NCBI GenBank assembly: GCA_016870395.1
Contig: VGBT01000001.1
Coordinates: 130,376 to 194,375 of the forward strand
From: Actinomycetota bacterium
GTDB taxonomy: Bacteria > Actinomycetota > Acidimicrobiia > IMCC26256 > JAENVU01
DNA length: 64,000 nt
Direction: 5' to 3'
Below the pieces are notes generated by a model. The model was not told where the DNA came from and did no database searches. It saw only the letters and a program-made list of their open reading frames with translations. Below, one piece after another: positions 46,128-55,925 of the stretch. Both the position numbers and the translations under genes were made by a program. How positions within the stretch are numbered: the first letter of the stretch is position 1; every line of letters starts with the position of its first letter.

Positions 46128-49100
46128 ATGACAGCGCTTCGGCGCACACGCTCGGCACAGGGACTGGCCGTTGCGACGATCGCGACCTTGATGCCGCTTG
46201 CGGCTGTCGTCAACGGGGGAACTCCCGCGAAGGCGAACTCGTTCGCGCACCGAGGCATCGTGTCGGAGCGTCCGAGCGACCGGACGCCGAGCTTCGTCGA
46301 CGGCAGCGTCTTCGGGATCGCCCAGGTCGCCAACCGCGTCGTCGTGGGCGGCACCTTCACCAAGGCCGGCCCCGGCATCCGCGGCGCTGCAGCGCCGGTC
46401 GACACGGTGGCGGGGACGTTCAGCGTCGGGTTCCCCGACGTCGCCGGAGCGGTGTTCGCGACTGCTCCCGACGGTGCAGGCGGATGGTTCCTGGGTGGGC
46501 GCTTCACCTCGGTCGGCGGTGTCGCGCGCACGAACCTCGCCCACGTTGACGCGGCCAACACCGTCACCGGCTTCGTCGCGGACGCCAACGGCGCGGTACG
46601 CGATCTGGAGCTCATGGGCACGGAGCTGTATCTGGGCGGTGAGTTCACGACGGTCAACGGCCAGTCCGCGCAAAGCGTGGCCAAGGTCGACGCGGCAGTC
46701 GGGACGCGGATCTGGGGCGCGACGATCAACGGAGCCGTTCGCGCGATCGAGCCGAGCGCCGACGGGACGCAGCTCTACGTTGCCGGTGAGTTCCTCAAGA
46801 TCGACGGCGTCGCCCAGCGACGCCTCGGCGCCATCGGCACCACGACTGGGGCCAGGGTGGCGTCCTTCACCCCGGGCACGGTGAACGGAACCGTGCGTGC
46901 CCTGGAGCTCGCGAACGGGGCGCTGTTCGTGGGTGGCGACTTCACGACGGTCAACGGTCTGACCCGCCAGCGCCTTGTCCAGGTCGACCCGAATACGGGT
47001 GCGGTCGGAAGCCTGAACGTCACGATCAACGGTGCGGTCTACGACCTCGAGCCCAACGCTGCCGGATCGACGATCTACCTCGCCGGGCGGTTCTTCACCG
47101 TGGCCGGCCAGGCTCGCAAGTACCTCGCGAGTGTCAGCGTGGGTGTGGGCGCGGGCTCGGTCGGCTCGCTCAACGTCGCCAACATCAGCTCGGGCGGCGT
47201 GAACACGGTGCTGCTGGACGAGGCGGCGAACGATCTGTACGCGGGCGGTGACTTCATCCTCACCCCGGAGAAGACCGCCCCGGCGAAGCTGGCGCGCGTC
47301 GACCTCGCGACGAACGTGGCGGAGCGTGTCGTGAGCGCGTACGAGAATCCGGAGTCGTTCGCGCGCGCACCACTCGAGGCATCGGGCATCTGGACGCTGG
47401 GTCGCGACGGCGATCGGCTCATGGTGGCCGGCGACTTCTCCGACTACGGGCTGGTCGACCGCGCGCGTCTCGCCGCGTACGACCTCAACACGGGGGCGCT
47501 GGACCTCGGGTTCAACCCGGACCCCGACGCGGACGTGAACGTCGTGCGGGCGACGCCTGACAATTCGGCGGTCTACGTGGGCGGCGACTTCTCGAACATC
47601 GCGGGGGTCCCACGCCGCGGCCTGGCGAAGCTGGATGCGCAGACCGGTTCGGCAGTCCCTGGATTCACTGCTGACACCAATTCCTACGTGAAGGACATCG
47701 CCGTTCGCGACGACGGCACCGCGGTCTACGTGGGGGGGAACTTCCTCACCGTCAACGGTGCCCGTGCGGAGCGCCTCGGGGCCATCGCCCCGACGACCGG
47801 TGCACTCCTCCCGGGTGTCGACCTGAACCTGACCGAGCCGACGAACGACCAGTCCGAGGGCGGTGCTCGCGCCGTGACGTTGAGCCCCGACCAGAACCGC
47901 CTCATGGTGGTCGGCAACTTCCGGAGGATCGCGGGGCTCGAGCGCCCGCTGGTCGCCCAGGTCGACGTCTCGGCGCCGCTGCCTACGGTCACGGACTGGA
48001 GGACCGAGGTCTACGACGTGCCCTGCGCCCGCAACAAGATCGGTTGGATGCGCGACGTCGACGTCTCGCCCGACGGCCAGACGGCCTACGTCGTGAGTGC
48101 CGGGCACTTCTACTATCCCGCTTGCGACTCCGTGAACGCGTTCTCGATGACGCCGACCGGCGGGGACCTCGAACCGCTGTGGACGAAGAAGATCGGCGAC
48201 ACCCTCGAGTCGGTCGCTGCGACGGAGGACGCGCTCTACATCTCGGGCCACTTCCGCTACCTCGAGACCGAGACCCAGAGCGACGACAGGTTCCAGCTCG
48301 CGGCGCTGGACCCGGCCACGGGCGCAGGGCGCAACTGGGTGCCGAACGCGGGCGGCTTCCGCGGCGTGCTCGCGCTCGAGTCGGAGCCGGCCGGGCTGTT
48401 CGTCGGCTCCGACGGCGACACCGTCGGGAAGATCCCCCACGGGCGCTTCGCCCACTTCCCTGCGCCGGATCCCGGACTCTTCGTCCACAAGTCGCCCGAT
48501 CCGAGCGTGAGTGCAGCCTCCGGTGGCACCGTCACCTACCACTTCTCGCTCGAGAACACCTTCGACGACCGCACGATCGAGCTGACCTCGCTCACCGACA
48601 CCCGGCTCGGCAACCTCGCAGATGCCTGCTCGTTGCCGCTCACGATCGCGCCCCTCGGGGCCGCTTCCTGCTCCGCGAGCGAGTACCTCTCGGGCTCCAA
48701 CCTGGCCCAGATCGCCGGGACGGTCACCGCAGCGGGCACCGAGAACGGCTCGCCGGTGTCCGACACCGACACCTCCACGGTGAAGCTCGTGTCCTCGCCT
48801 CCCACGCTGCGCGTGCGCAACATCAACGGGCCGATCTCGGTGCCCTATCCCGACGGCCAGACCCAGTTCGCGATCAGCGTGATGAATCTGGACATGCGCC
48901 GCCCGATGACCATCACGTCGCTCTCCGCTGACCGCTACGGCGACCTCAACGGCGTCGGCAGCTGCGCGACGCCCCACGTCGTCGCGCCGAACGAGCTCTA
49001 CCACTGCAACTATTGGGGAGAAATCGACGGGCCGATCGGTTCGCGCGTCACCGTGCGGAACACTGCGGTGGCCGAGTACCAAGGCAGCCCGACGTCGGCA

Positions 49101-50762
49101 AGCGCGACTGCGACGACCACCGTCGCAGCGCCAGTGGGGGGCGCGCCCGTGCTGTACGTGGTTGCGAACCCGAGTGCCTTGACGGCGTCCGAGATCAAGG
49201 TCCGCAACCGACTCGCGACCAGCTACAACGTGACGCCCGTCGACGACAACACGCTGACGGCGGCCGATGCGACCGGCATGGCGCTCGTGATCGTGTCGAA
49301 CTCGGTCAGCGACAGCCGGGTCACGAACAAGCTCAAGGGTGTGGAGACTTCCGTGATCTGGACCAAGGCGTCGCTCTACGACGACAACGGACTCACGGCC
49401 GCCTCAGCCAATCAGGGAACGACCTCCGCCCTGGCGATGACCGTGACCAGCACGCCTCATGCGCTCTCCACAGCGCGGACCGGATCCCAGACGTTGCTCA
49501 ACTCGTCGCAGACGATGAACTGGGCCGACCTTGGCGGCGACGCCGAGGAGGTCGCGACCCTTCCCAACGGTCAGGTGGGGATCTTCGCGTACCACGCGGG
49601 GTCCGAGCTCGCTGACGGGTCGACGGCAGCCGGGTGCCGCATCGGGGTGCCGTTCACCAACGCGGCGTTCAATGCGATCAACACGACCGGCTGGGCGTTC
49701 TGGGACTACGCCGTCGCCTATGGCGCGGCCGAATGCGGTACGGGGATCATCCAGACGATCGCTGGGAACGGCAGCCAGACCTACCTCGGCGACGGTCTCC
49801 CGGCGACCGGCAACGCGGTGCGGCGACCCTACAATGTCACGCTCGACCCGACCGGCCAGTCCTTCGTGATTACCGACGCCGACAACAACGCCGTGCGACT
49901 CGTTGAGGTCGCGACGGGGATCATGACCACGCTCGCCGGCACCGGCACTGCTGGCTCGGGAGGCGACGGCGGCCAGGCCACGTCGGCCCAGCTCCGTGCG
50001 CCGCTGCGCAGCTACTACGGCCCCGACGGCCACCTCTACATCGCCGACACCTCGAACCACAAGATCCGCCGGGTGAACACCTCGACCGGTGTGATCACGA
50101 CAGTCGCGGGTACCGGGAGCTCGGGCTCTCAGGGCGACAACGGCCCAGCGACCTCGGCCAGGCTCAACAGCCCGTCCGACCTCGCGTGGGACGTCGCCGG
50201 CAACATGTACGTCGCGGATCGCGGCAACAACAAGATCCGCCGGGTGACCACGGCGGGGACGATCTCGACGTTCGCTGGCACGCCCTCCTCGGGTTTCAAC
50301 GGCGACGAGATCGCGGCGACCAGTGCCCGCCTGAACACGCCGTACGGCGTCGCCGTCGGTCCCGACGGGACGGTCTACATCGCCGACTACAACAACGAGC
50401 GGGTTCGATCGGTGGACGCCGGTGGTGTCATCCACACGGTCGCCGGCACCGGTATCGCCGGCGCCGGTGGGGACGGCGGCCTCGCGATCGACGCGGACCT
50501 GCACAAGCCGATCCACGTCATGGTCGATCCGGCCGGAGGCCTCTGGATCAGCGAGGTGAACAACAGCTGGGTGCGCTACGTGGACCCGAACGGGATCATC
50601 AACGTCATTGCAGGTACGACGACGCTCGGGTTCTCCGGTGACGGTGAACAGCCGATCTTCGCCGTGCTCAACCGGCCGAGCGCTACCGCCATGGACGCCG
50701 CGGGCAACGTGTACGTCGCCGACCGTGACAACCGGCGGATCCGCCTGATCCACCACAGCTGA
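46128..50762 (+). CDS. large secreted beta-propeller protein (N-terminal Kelch/delta-60-like repeats, C-terminal NHL repeats)
   Basis: Signal-like N-terminus; repeated [LVI]Y[VL][GA]G[DENR]F..[VI].G motifs; C-terminal repeats GTG.AG..GDGG.A..A.L..P......G..Y[IV]AD..N..[IV]R. Confidence 0.82.
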   Translation: MTALRRTRSAQGLAVATIATLMPLAAVVNGGTPAKANSFAHRGIVSERPSDRTPSFVDGSVFGIAQVANRVVVGGTFTKAGPGIRGAAAPVDTVAGTFSVGFPDVAGAVFATAPDGAGGWFLGGRFTSVGGVARTNLAHVDAANTVTGFVADANGAVRDLELMGTELYLGGEFTTVNGQSAQSVAKVDAAVGTRIWGATINGAVRAIEPSADGTQLYVAGEFLKIDGVAQRRLGAIGTTTGARVASFTPGTVNGTVRALELANGALFVGGDFTTVNGLTRQRLVQVDPNTGAVGSLNVTINGAVYDLEPNAAGSTIYLAGRFFTVAGQARKYLASVSVGVGAGSVGSLNVANISSGGVNTVLLDEAANDLYAGGDFILTPEKTAPAKLARVDLATNVAERVVSAYENPESFARAPLEASGIWTLGRDGDRLMVAGDFSDYGLVDRARLAAYDLNTGALDLGFNPDPDADVNVVRATPDNSAVYVGGDFSNIAGVPRRGLAKLDAQTGSAVPGFTADTNSYVKDIAVRDDGTAVYVGGNFLTVNGARAERLGAIAPTTGALLPGVDLNLTEPTNDQSEGGARAVTLSPDQNRLMVVGNFRRIAGLERPLVAQVDVSAPLPTVTDWRTEVYDVPCARNKIGWMRDVDVSPDGQTAYVVSAGHFYYPACDSVNAFSMTPTGGDLEPLWTKKIGDTLESVAATEDALYISGHFRYLETETQSDDRFQLAALDPATGAGRNWVPNAGGFRGVLALESEPAGLFVGSDGDTVGKIPHGRFAHFPAPDPGLFVHKSPDPSVSAASGGTVTYHFSLENTFDDRTIELTSLTDTRLGNLADACSLPLTIAPLGAASCSASEYLSGSNLAQIAGTVTAAGTENGSPVSDTDTSTVKLVSSPPTLRVRNINGPISVPYPDGQTQFAISVMNLDMRRPMTITSLSADRYGDLNGVGSCATPHVVAPNELYHCNYWGEIDGPIGSRVTVRNTAVAEYQGSPTSASATATTTVAAPVGGAPVLYVVANPSALTASEIKVRNRLATSYNVTPVDDNTLTAADATGMALVIVSNSVSDSRVTNKLKGVETSVIWTKASLYDDNGLTAASANQGTTSALAMTVTSTPHALSTARTGSQTLLNSSQTMNWADLGGDAEEVATLPNGQVGIFAYHAGSELADGSTAAGCRIGVPFTNAAFNAINTTGWAFWDYAVAYGAAECGTGIIQTIAGNGSQTYLGDGLPATGNAVRRPYNVTLDPTGQSFVITDADNNAVRLVEVATGIMTTLAGTGTAGSGGDGGQATSAQLRAPLRSYYGPDGHLYIADTSNHKIRRVNTSTGVITTVAGTGSSGSQGDNGPATSARLNSPSDLAWDVAGNMYVADRGNNKIRRVTTAGTISTFAGTPSSGFNGDEIAATSARLNTPYGVAVGPDGTVYIADYNNERVRSVDAGGVIHTVAGTGIAGAGGDGGLAIDADLHKPIHVMVDPAGGLWISEVNNSWVRYVDPNGIINVIAGTTTLGFSGDGEQPIFAVLNRPSATAMDAAGNVYVADRDNRRIRLIHHS

Positions 50763-50789
50763 GGTCGGTGCCGCGGCGGCACCGACCTC
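50761..50789. terminator. perfect 12-bp stem, 5-nt loop between convergent genes (bidirectional terminator candidate)
   Basis: GAGGTCGGTGCC GCGGC GGCACCGACCTC, overlapping stop codons of genes on both strands. Confidence 0.75.
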
Positions 50790-51276
50790 AGTCGCGGAAG
50801 TTCGTGAACTGCAGCGGGATGCCGAAGTCGTGCTCGCGCATCGCGGCGATGGCGGCCTGGAGGTCGTCGCGCTTCTTCCCACTGACCCGGAGGTGGTCGC
50901 CCTGCACCTGGTGCGACACGCCTTTCAGGCCCAGACCCTTGACGAACTTGCCGACCGCGCGCGCCTTCTCGTCGTTGATCCCGACCTGCAACGTGACCGT
51001 CTGACGCACGGTGCCCTTGGCGGCCTCCTCCACGTTGCCGTAGCCGAGCGCCTTCAGCGAGACCTTCCGCTTCACCATCTTCTCCTCGAGCACCTGCGTC
51101 AGCGCCTGGAGGCGCGCCTCGCTCTCGGTGTGGAGCTCGATCGTCTGGTCCTTGAGCGCGATCGACGAGTCGGTTCCCTTGAAGTCGAAGCGCGTCGCGA
51201 TCTCGCGCGCGGCCTGGTCGACCGCGTTCCGCACTTCCTGCATGTCGACCTCGGAGACCACGTCGAAGCTGGGCAT
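50788..51276 (-). CDS. YajQ family nucleotide-binding protein
   Basis: MPSFDVVSEVDMQEVRNAVDQAAREIATRFDFKGT...ALGYGNVEEAAKGTVRQ; start reassigned from the longer ORF. Confidence 0.93.
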   Translation of the reverse strand: MPSFDVVSEVDMQEVRNAVDQAAREIATRFDFKGTDSSIALKDQTIELHTESEARLQALTQVLEEKMVKRKVSLKALGYGNVEEAAKGTVRQTVTLQVGINDEKARAVGKFVKGLGLKGVSHQVQGDHLRVSGKKRDDLQAAIAAMREHDFGIPLQFTNFRD

Positions 51277-51329
51277 GATGGCGTCGAACCCCCGGATTCC
51301 GGCAACAAGGCGGCTGCTACTGTACGCCC

Positions 51330-51413
51330 GGGTCCGTACCCGAGTGGCCAAAGGGGACTGGCTGTAAACCAGTTGCGCAAGCTACGGAGGTTCGAATCCT
51401 CCCGGGCCCACCA
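51330..51413 (+). tRNA. tRNA-Tyr (GTA)
   Basis: Acceptor GGGTCCG/CGGGCCC, anticodon loop CTGTAAA, long variable arm, GGTTCGAATCC T arm, encoded CCA. Confidence 0.94.
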
Positions 51414-51432
51414 AGCTCGTGCTCCCGGCGGG

Positions 51433-51924
51433 TCAGAGCATCCGCTGCATCACGACGAGGTCGAGCCAGCGGCCGAGCTTGCGCCCCACCTCCCGCTCGG
51501 TGCCGACGATCTCGAAGGCGCAGGCGCGGTGCAGCGAGATCGAGGCGTCGTGGCCACCCACGATGCGGGCGATGACGGAGTGGTACCCGTACCCGGCGGC
51601 GAGCCGGACCAACTCGGCGAGGAGCGCGGCGCCGACACCCGCGCCTCGCTGGTCGCCGCGCACGTACACGGAGTCCTCGACCGTGGGGAAGTACGCGGGC
51701 CGATCCTTGTACGGGCTGAGCGACCCGAACCCCACCACCTCTCCGGCCGCGACCGCGACCACCGCCGGGTGGCCACCCGAGTGGCCCGCGATCCACCTCC
51801 GTTGCTCGTCGAGCGTCCGTGGGACGAGGTCGAAGGTGACCGTGGTGGTCTCGACCTCGAGGTTGTAGATGTCGCGGATCGCCGCGGCGTCGTCGGGTTC
51901 GGCCAGGCGGATCTCGATCGTCAC
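51433..51924 (-). CDS. GNAT family N-acetyltransferase (phosphinothricin acetyltransferase-like)
   Basis: IRLAEPDDAAAIRDIYNLEVETTTVTFD, VYVRGDQRGAGVGAALLAELV, GWxLDLVVMQ-like C-terminus. Confidence 0.85.
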   Translation of the reverse strand: MTIEIRLAEPDDAAAIRDIYNLEVETTTVTFDLVPRTLDEQRRWIAGHSGGHPAVVAVAAGEVVGFGSLSPYKDRPAYFPTVEDSVYVRGDQRGAGVGAALLAELVRLAAGYGYHSVIARIVGGHDASISLHRACAFEIVGTEREVGRKLGRWLDLVVMQRML

Positions 51925-52015
51925 GGCGGCAGGGTACTCGGGGCCCCGGATCGGGTGGGTGCTGTCCCGCGCCCGGGCGCTATCCTGGCGGGTTCCGGTG
52001 AACGGCCGCAATGAT

Positions 52016-52091
52016 GCCCCCTTAGCTCAGTCGGCAGAGCACTTCCATGGTAAGGAAGGGGTCTACGGTTCAAGTCCGTAAGGGGGCTCCA
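52016..52091 (+). tRNA. tRNA-Thr (GGT)
   Basis: Acceptor GCCCCCT/AGGGGGC, anticodon stem CTTCC/GGAAG with loop ATGGTAA, encoded CCA. Confidence 0.94.
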
Positions 52092-52096
52092 TCACT

Positions 52097-52173
52097 GGCG
52101 GGGTAGCTCAGTCGGTTAGAGCACACGGCTCATAATCGTGGTGTCGCGGGTTCGAGTCCCGCCCCCGCTACCA
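52097..52173 (+). tRNA. tRNA with CAT anticodon (elongator Met; tRNA-Ile2 not excluded)
   Basis: Acceptor GGCGGGG/CCCCGCT, loop CTCATAA, TTCGAGT T loop, encoded CCA. Confidence 0.93.
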
Positions 52174-52191
52174 AGAGAGGGAGCGCATCAG

Positions 52192-52353
52192 ATGGCGAGC
52201 GACAAGCGGGTCAAGGTGACCCTGGCCTGCGAGGACTGCAAGCGGCGGAACTACATCACGATCAAGAACAAGGTCAACGATCGTGAGCGCATCGAGATGA
52301 AGAAGTACTGCCGCTTCGACAAGCGTCATACCGTGCACAAGGAGACCCGGTAA
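52192..52353 (+). CDS. rpmG: 50S ribosomal protein L33
   Basis: [53 protein letters not shown]. Confidence 0.96.
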   Translation: MASDKRVKVTLACEDCKRRNYITIKNKVNDRERIEMKKYCRFDKRHTVHKETR

Positions 52354-52414
52354 CGGGCGTAACCTCCGCGGGGAGGGAGGGGTCGAACCCCTGCCCATAT
52401 CGACCGGAGCGCCC

Positions 52415-52978
52415 ATGGTGGACCAGGCCGAGCTGATCGTCGCCGCGCAGACCGGCGACCGTTCGGCCTTCGACGAGCTGGTGCGACAGACCTACGTCGA
52501 CACCTACACCCTGGCGTTGCGGTTGACCTCGAACGAGGAGGATGCGCGCGACGTGGTGCAGGAGACGTACCTGCGAGCCTGGAAGGCCCTTCCCCGCTTC
52601 CGCGGTGACGCTGCGCTGTCGACCTGGCTCCACCGCATCACGGCGAACTGCGCTTCCACCTACCTCAGTCGCCGCCGGCGCCTCCGCACCGAGCCCCTTG
52701 GTCCCGGCCACGACGCCGTCGAGCTTCGGATGGAGGTCCAGCCCGAGCAGATGGCGGAGTCGTCCGCCGAGCTGGAGCGAGTGGGCCGGGCCCTGGAGTT
52801 GCTGCCGGCCAAGCTGCGCGCGGTGGTGGTGCTGAAGGACGTGTACGGCCTCAGCCACGAGGCGATCGGCGAGGAGCTCGGTATCTCGGCGGGCGCCGCA
52901 AAGGTGCGGCTCCACCGCGGTCGCCGCCGTCTCCAGGAAGCAGTCAGTGAGGATCCGAGGACGGCCCGTGCGGTATGA
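52415..52978 (+). CDS. RNA polymerase sigma-70 family, ECF-type
   Basis: AFDELVRQTYVDTYTLALRLTSNEEDARDVVQETYLRAWKAL; sigma4 LPAKLRAVVVLKDVYGLSHEAIGEELGISAGAAKVRLHRGRRRL. Confidence 0.93.
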   Translation: MVDQAELIVAAQTGDRSAFDELVRQTYVDTYTLALRLTSNEEDARDVVQETYLRAWKALPRFRGDAALSTWLHRITANCASTYLSRRRRLRTEPLGPGHDAVELRMEVQPEQMAESSAELERVGRALELLPAKLRAVVVLKDVYGLSHEAIGEELGISAGAAKVRLHRGRRRLQEAVSEDPRTARAV

Positions 52979-53321
52979 GGACGTCGCCGAGCTGCTTCCC
53001 GGGATCGTCGACGGGACGGTCGAGATCGACGATCGGACTCTGGCCTTCGTCGAGTCGGACCTGCGCTGTCAGGCCGAGCTCGCCCGCTACCGGCGTCTGT
53101 TGCGTGCCCTGGAGCAGCTCCGGTACCGGTATTCGGAACCGGCCCCGGGTCTCCTCGCCGCCACGCTAGTGGCACTCGCCGAGGAGGGGGAGCGCCGCGC
53201 GATCCGATCGTTGCTGAGTGGACGCCGACTGGCCTACGCCGGCGCCGCGCTCGGCGGGGTGGCGGTAGCGGGAGCCGCCGCCACCGCGGTCCTCCTGGCG
53301 AGACGACTGCGCGCGGCCTGA
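52968..53321 (+). CDS. putative membrane anti-sigma-like protein
   Basis: Overlaps the sigma factor gene; single C-terminal TM LAYAGAALGGVAVAGAAATAVLLARR; no zinc-binding HXXXCXXC motif seen. Confidence 0.55.
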   Translation: MRYEDVAELLPGIVDGTVEIDDRTLAFVESDLRCQAELARYRRLLRALEQLRYRYSEPAPGLLAATLVALAEEGERRAIRSLLSGRRLAYAGAALGGVAVAGAAATAVLLARRLRAA

Positions 53322-53401
53322 GTGGGGTCGGCGTGAGGGGCCGGAGTGAGCGTGAGCGGGGCTCTCGGCTAACCTGACCCACCCGGCCCTTGCGCGCCCG
53401 G

Positions 53402-53475
53402 AGGGCAGTAGCTCAATTTGGCAGAGCTCCGGTCTCCAAAACCGGCGGTTGGGGGTTCGAGTCCCTCCTGCCCTG
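53402..53475 (+). tRNA. tRNA-Trp (CCA anticodon)
   Basis: Acceptor AGGGCAG/CTGCCCT, anticodon loop CTCCAAA, GGTTCGAGTCC; 3' CCA not encoded. Confidence 0.94.
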
Positions 53476-53517
53476 CTCGTCCTACCGACCACGACGACAG
53501 CACCAGAAGGCCCCACG

Positions 53518-53796
53518 GTGAACCGACAGACCAAGCGCATGATGCAGCGCCAGGGTGCCGACCAGCCGCGCGCGCCCGAGCGCCGAGCGGCGCCGAGCAA
53601 GCAGCAGAGCGACCGCACGGGCCCCCGGCAGTTCTTCTCCGAGGTGCGCGGTGAGCTGCGCAAGGTCGCGTGGCCCACCCGCAACGAGGTCGTCAACTCC
53701 ACGATCATCGTGCTCATCGCGGTCACGTTCATGATGGCGCTCATCTTCGGCTTCGACTACCTGTCGGCCAATTTCGTCCTCTTCCTCTACGACTGA
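53518..53796 (+). CDS. secE: preprotein translocase subunit SecE
   Basis: [44 protein letters not shown]; upstream of nusG. Confidence 0.95.
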   Translation: MNRQTKRMMQRQGADQPRAPERRAAPSKQQSDRTGPRQFFSEVRGELRKVAWPTRNEVVNSTIIVLIAVTFMMALIFGFDYLSANFVLFLYD

Positions 53797-53800
53797 TCCG

Positions 53801-54607
53801 ATGACTGACGACTCGACCTTCGACCCCTTCGCGCCCGAACCGACCTCGGAGGCTTCCTCCGGGAACGGCTCGGGCTCGACGCTCGCGGCCGCCGACCCGG
53901 TCGGCACCGGCCCTGCCCCCGGGGCGCCCGGCCTCGAGGCTCCCGACGCCGTGCCCGACCTCGGCCCCGAGGTCGGGTCCGAGGTCGTCCTGACCGGCGA
54001 CGAGGAGCTGGTCGAGGTCATCGACGAGGAAGACGAGACCGAGCTGGAGCCGAGCCCGTACGACCGCCCGGGCCGCTGGTACGTGGTGCACACCTACGCC
54101 GGCTACGAGAACAAGGTGAAGCAGAACCTGGCCAGCCGGGTGCGCTCGATGAACGTCGAGGAGCGCATCTACGAGGTCGCCATCCCGATGGAAGACGTCA
54201 TGGAGTTCAAGAACGGCCGGAAGGTCGTGGTTCAGAAGAAGGTCTGGCCCGGCTACCTGCTGATCCGCATGGCGCTCGATGACGAGTCCTGGTACGTGGT
54301 GCGCAACACCCCCGGCGTCACCGGCTTCGTGGGCAGCGGTGCGAAGCCGACGCCCCTCACGCGACGCGAGGTCGAGGAGTGGATCGGCACCGGCGAGAAG
54401 GTCGAGGGCGTCACCGAGAAGAAGGCCCGGCCCCGCCTCGAGTACGAGGAGGGGGAACAGGTCCGCGTGGTCTCCGGTCCGTTCGCCGACTTCAACGGCG
54501 CGATCAGCGAGATCGACGTGGAGCGTTCGCGCCTCAAGGTGCTGGTGAACATCTTCGGCCGTGAGACCCCGGTCGAGCTCGAGTTCAGCCAAGTAGCCAA
54601 GCTGTAG
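53801..54607 (+). CDS. nusG: transcription termination/antitermination protein NusG
   Basis: [45 protein letters not shown]-terminal KOW-like [16 protein letters not shown]. Confidence 0.96.
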   Translation: MTDDSTFDPFAPEPTSEASSGNGSGSTLAAADPVGTGPAPGAPGLEAPDAVPDLGPEVGSEVVLTGDEELVEVIDEEDETELEPSPYDRPGRWYVVHTYAGYENKVKQNLASRVRSMNVEERIYEVAIPMEDVMEFKNGRKVVVQKKVWPGYLLIRMALDDESWYVVRNTPGVTGFVGSGAKPTPLTRREVEEWIGTGEKVEGVTEKKARPRLEYEEGEQVRVVSGPFADFNGAISEIDVERSRLKVLVNIFGRETPVELEFSQVAKL

Positions 54608-54622
54608 GAGACGGGAACTGAG

Positions 54623-55051
54623 ATGGCCAAGAAGAAGTTGGCCGCAATCGTGAAGATTCAGATCCAGGCCGGTCAGGCCACCCCGGCGCCGCCGGTGGGC
54701 ACTGCGCTGGGCCCGCACGGGATCAACATCATGGACTTCTGCAAGGCGTACAACGCCGCGACGGAAAACCAGCGTGGCCAGGTGATCCCGGTGGATATCT
54801 CGATCTTCGAGGATCGGACGTTCACCTTCGTCACCAAGACCCCGCCGACCCCGTTCCTGCTCAAGCAGGCCGCAGGGATCGAGAAGGGCTCGTCGGTCAC
54901 GCCGCGCGAGAAGGCCGGCAGCGTGACCCGCGCGCAGGTGCGCCAGATCGCCGAGACGAAGATGCCCGACCTGAACGCGATCGACCTCGACGGGGCGATG
55001 GCCCAGGTCGAGGGCACGGCCCGCTCGATGGGCCTCGACGTCGTCGGCTGA
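54623..55051 (+). CDS. rplK: 50S ribosomal protein L11
   Basis: [36 protein letters not shown]. Confidence 0.97.
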   Translation: MAKKKLAAIVKIQIQAGQATPAPPVGTALGPHGINIMDFCKAYNAATENQRGQVIPVDISIFEDRTFTFVTKTPPTPFLLKQAAGIEKGSSVTPREKAGSVTRAQVRQIAETKMPDLNAIDLDGAMAQVEGTARSMGLDVVG

Positions 55052-55205
55052 CCAGCAAGGCCCGCCGGCAGAGGACCTCGCTGCCGGAACCGGGTGTTCG
55101 AGGGACCAGAACCGGCGTCGTAGCGGAGCGGAGACGTATCCAGCTCCGAACGGCCCGGAGGGCGGCGGCCGGTATCCGGGCGCCGAGTGAGGAGCGACCG
55201 AACAG

Positions 55206-55925
55206 ATGGCGAAGCACGGCAAGAAGTACACCGACTCGGCTCGGCGCTACGACCGCGACCGTCTGCACGACGCGACCGAGGCGATCGAGCTCGTGAAGGG
55301 CTTCGCGACGAAGCGCTTCGACGAGACGATCGAGGCGGCGTTCCGGCTCGGGGTCGACCCCCGTAAGGCCGACCAGATGATCCGGGGCACGGTCTCGCTC
55401 CCGCAGGGCACCGGCAAGTCCGTCCGGGTGGCGGTGTTCGCCGCGGGCGACGCAGCCCGCCAGGCCCACGAGGCCGGTGCCGACGTCGTCGGCTCCGACG
55501 ACCTCGTCGCGAAGGTCGAGGGGGGCTTCCTCGACTTCGACGTCGCGATCGCGACGCCCGACCTGATGGGACAGGTGGGCAAGCTCGGCCGAACGCTCGG
55601 ACCCCGGGGCCTGATGCCGAACCCCAAGACGGGCACGGTTACGACGGAGGTGGGCAAGGCGGTCGGTGAGTTCAAGGCCGGCAAGGTCGAGTACCGGACC
55701 GACCGCTACGGCAACGTCCACGTGCCGATCGGGAAGGCCAGCTTCGACGTGGCCGGGCTGGTCGCCAACTACGACGCGGTGCTCGACGAGCTCATGCGGG
55801 CCAAACCGGCCTCGGCGAAGGGTCGCTACCTCAAGGCGGTCACCGTGAGCTCCACCATGGGACCCGGAGTCAAGATCGACCCCACCCGCGCGATCGATTC
55901 GGCAGCCGTCCGCGGCACCGGCTAG
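55206..55925 (+). CDS. rplA: 50S ribosomal protein L1
   Basis: [32 protein letters not shown]. Confidence 0.97.
   Translation: MAKHGKKYTDSARRYDRDRLHDATEAIELVKGFATKRFDETIEAAFRLGVDPRKADQMIRGTVSLPQGTGKSVRVAVFAAGDAARQAHEAGADVVGSDDLVAKVEGGFLDFDVAIATPDLMGQVGKLGRTLGPRGLMPNPKTGTVTTEVGKAVGEFKAGKVEYRTDRYGNVHVPIGKASFDVAGLVANYDAVLDELMRAKPASAKGRYLKAVTVSSTMGPGVKIDPTRAIDSAAVRGTG

Noticed and set aside
45765-49082. 1105-aa minus-strand ORF
   Set aside because: Antisense to the secreted propeller gene; repetitive only because the sense strand is repetitive.
46128-50762. Repeats in the propeller gene as CRISPR or mobile repeats
   Set aside because: They are degenerate coding repeats (about 50 aa) in one ORF, without conserved repeat/spacer structure.
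52097-52173. Initiator tRNA-fMet
   Set aside because: Anticodon stem is CACGG/TCGTG, lacking the GGG/CCC pairs of initiators; acceptor first pair is formed (G:U).
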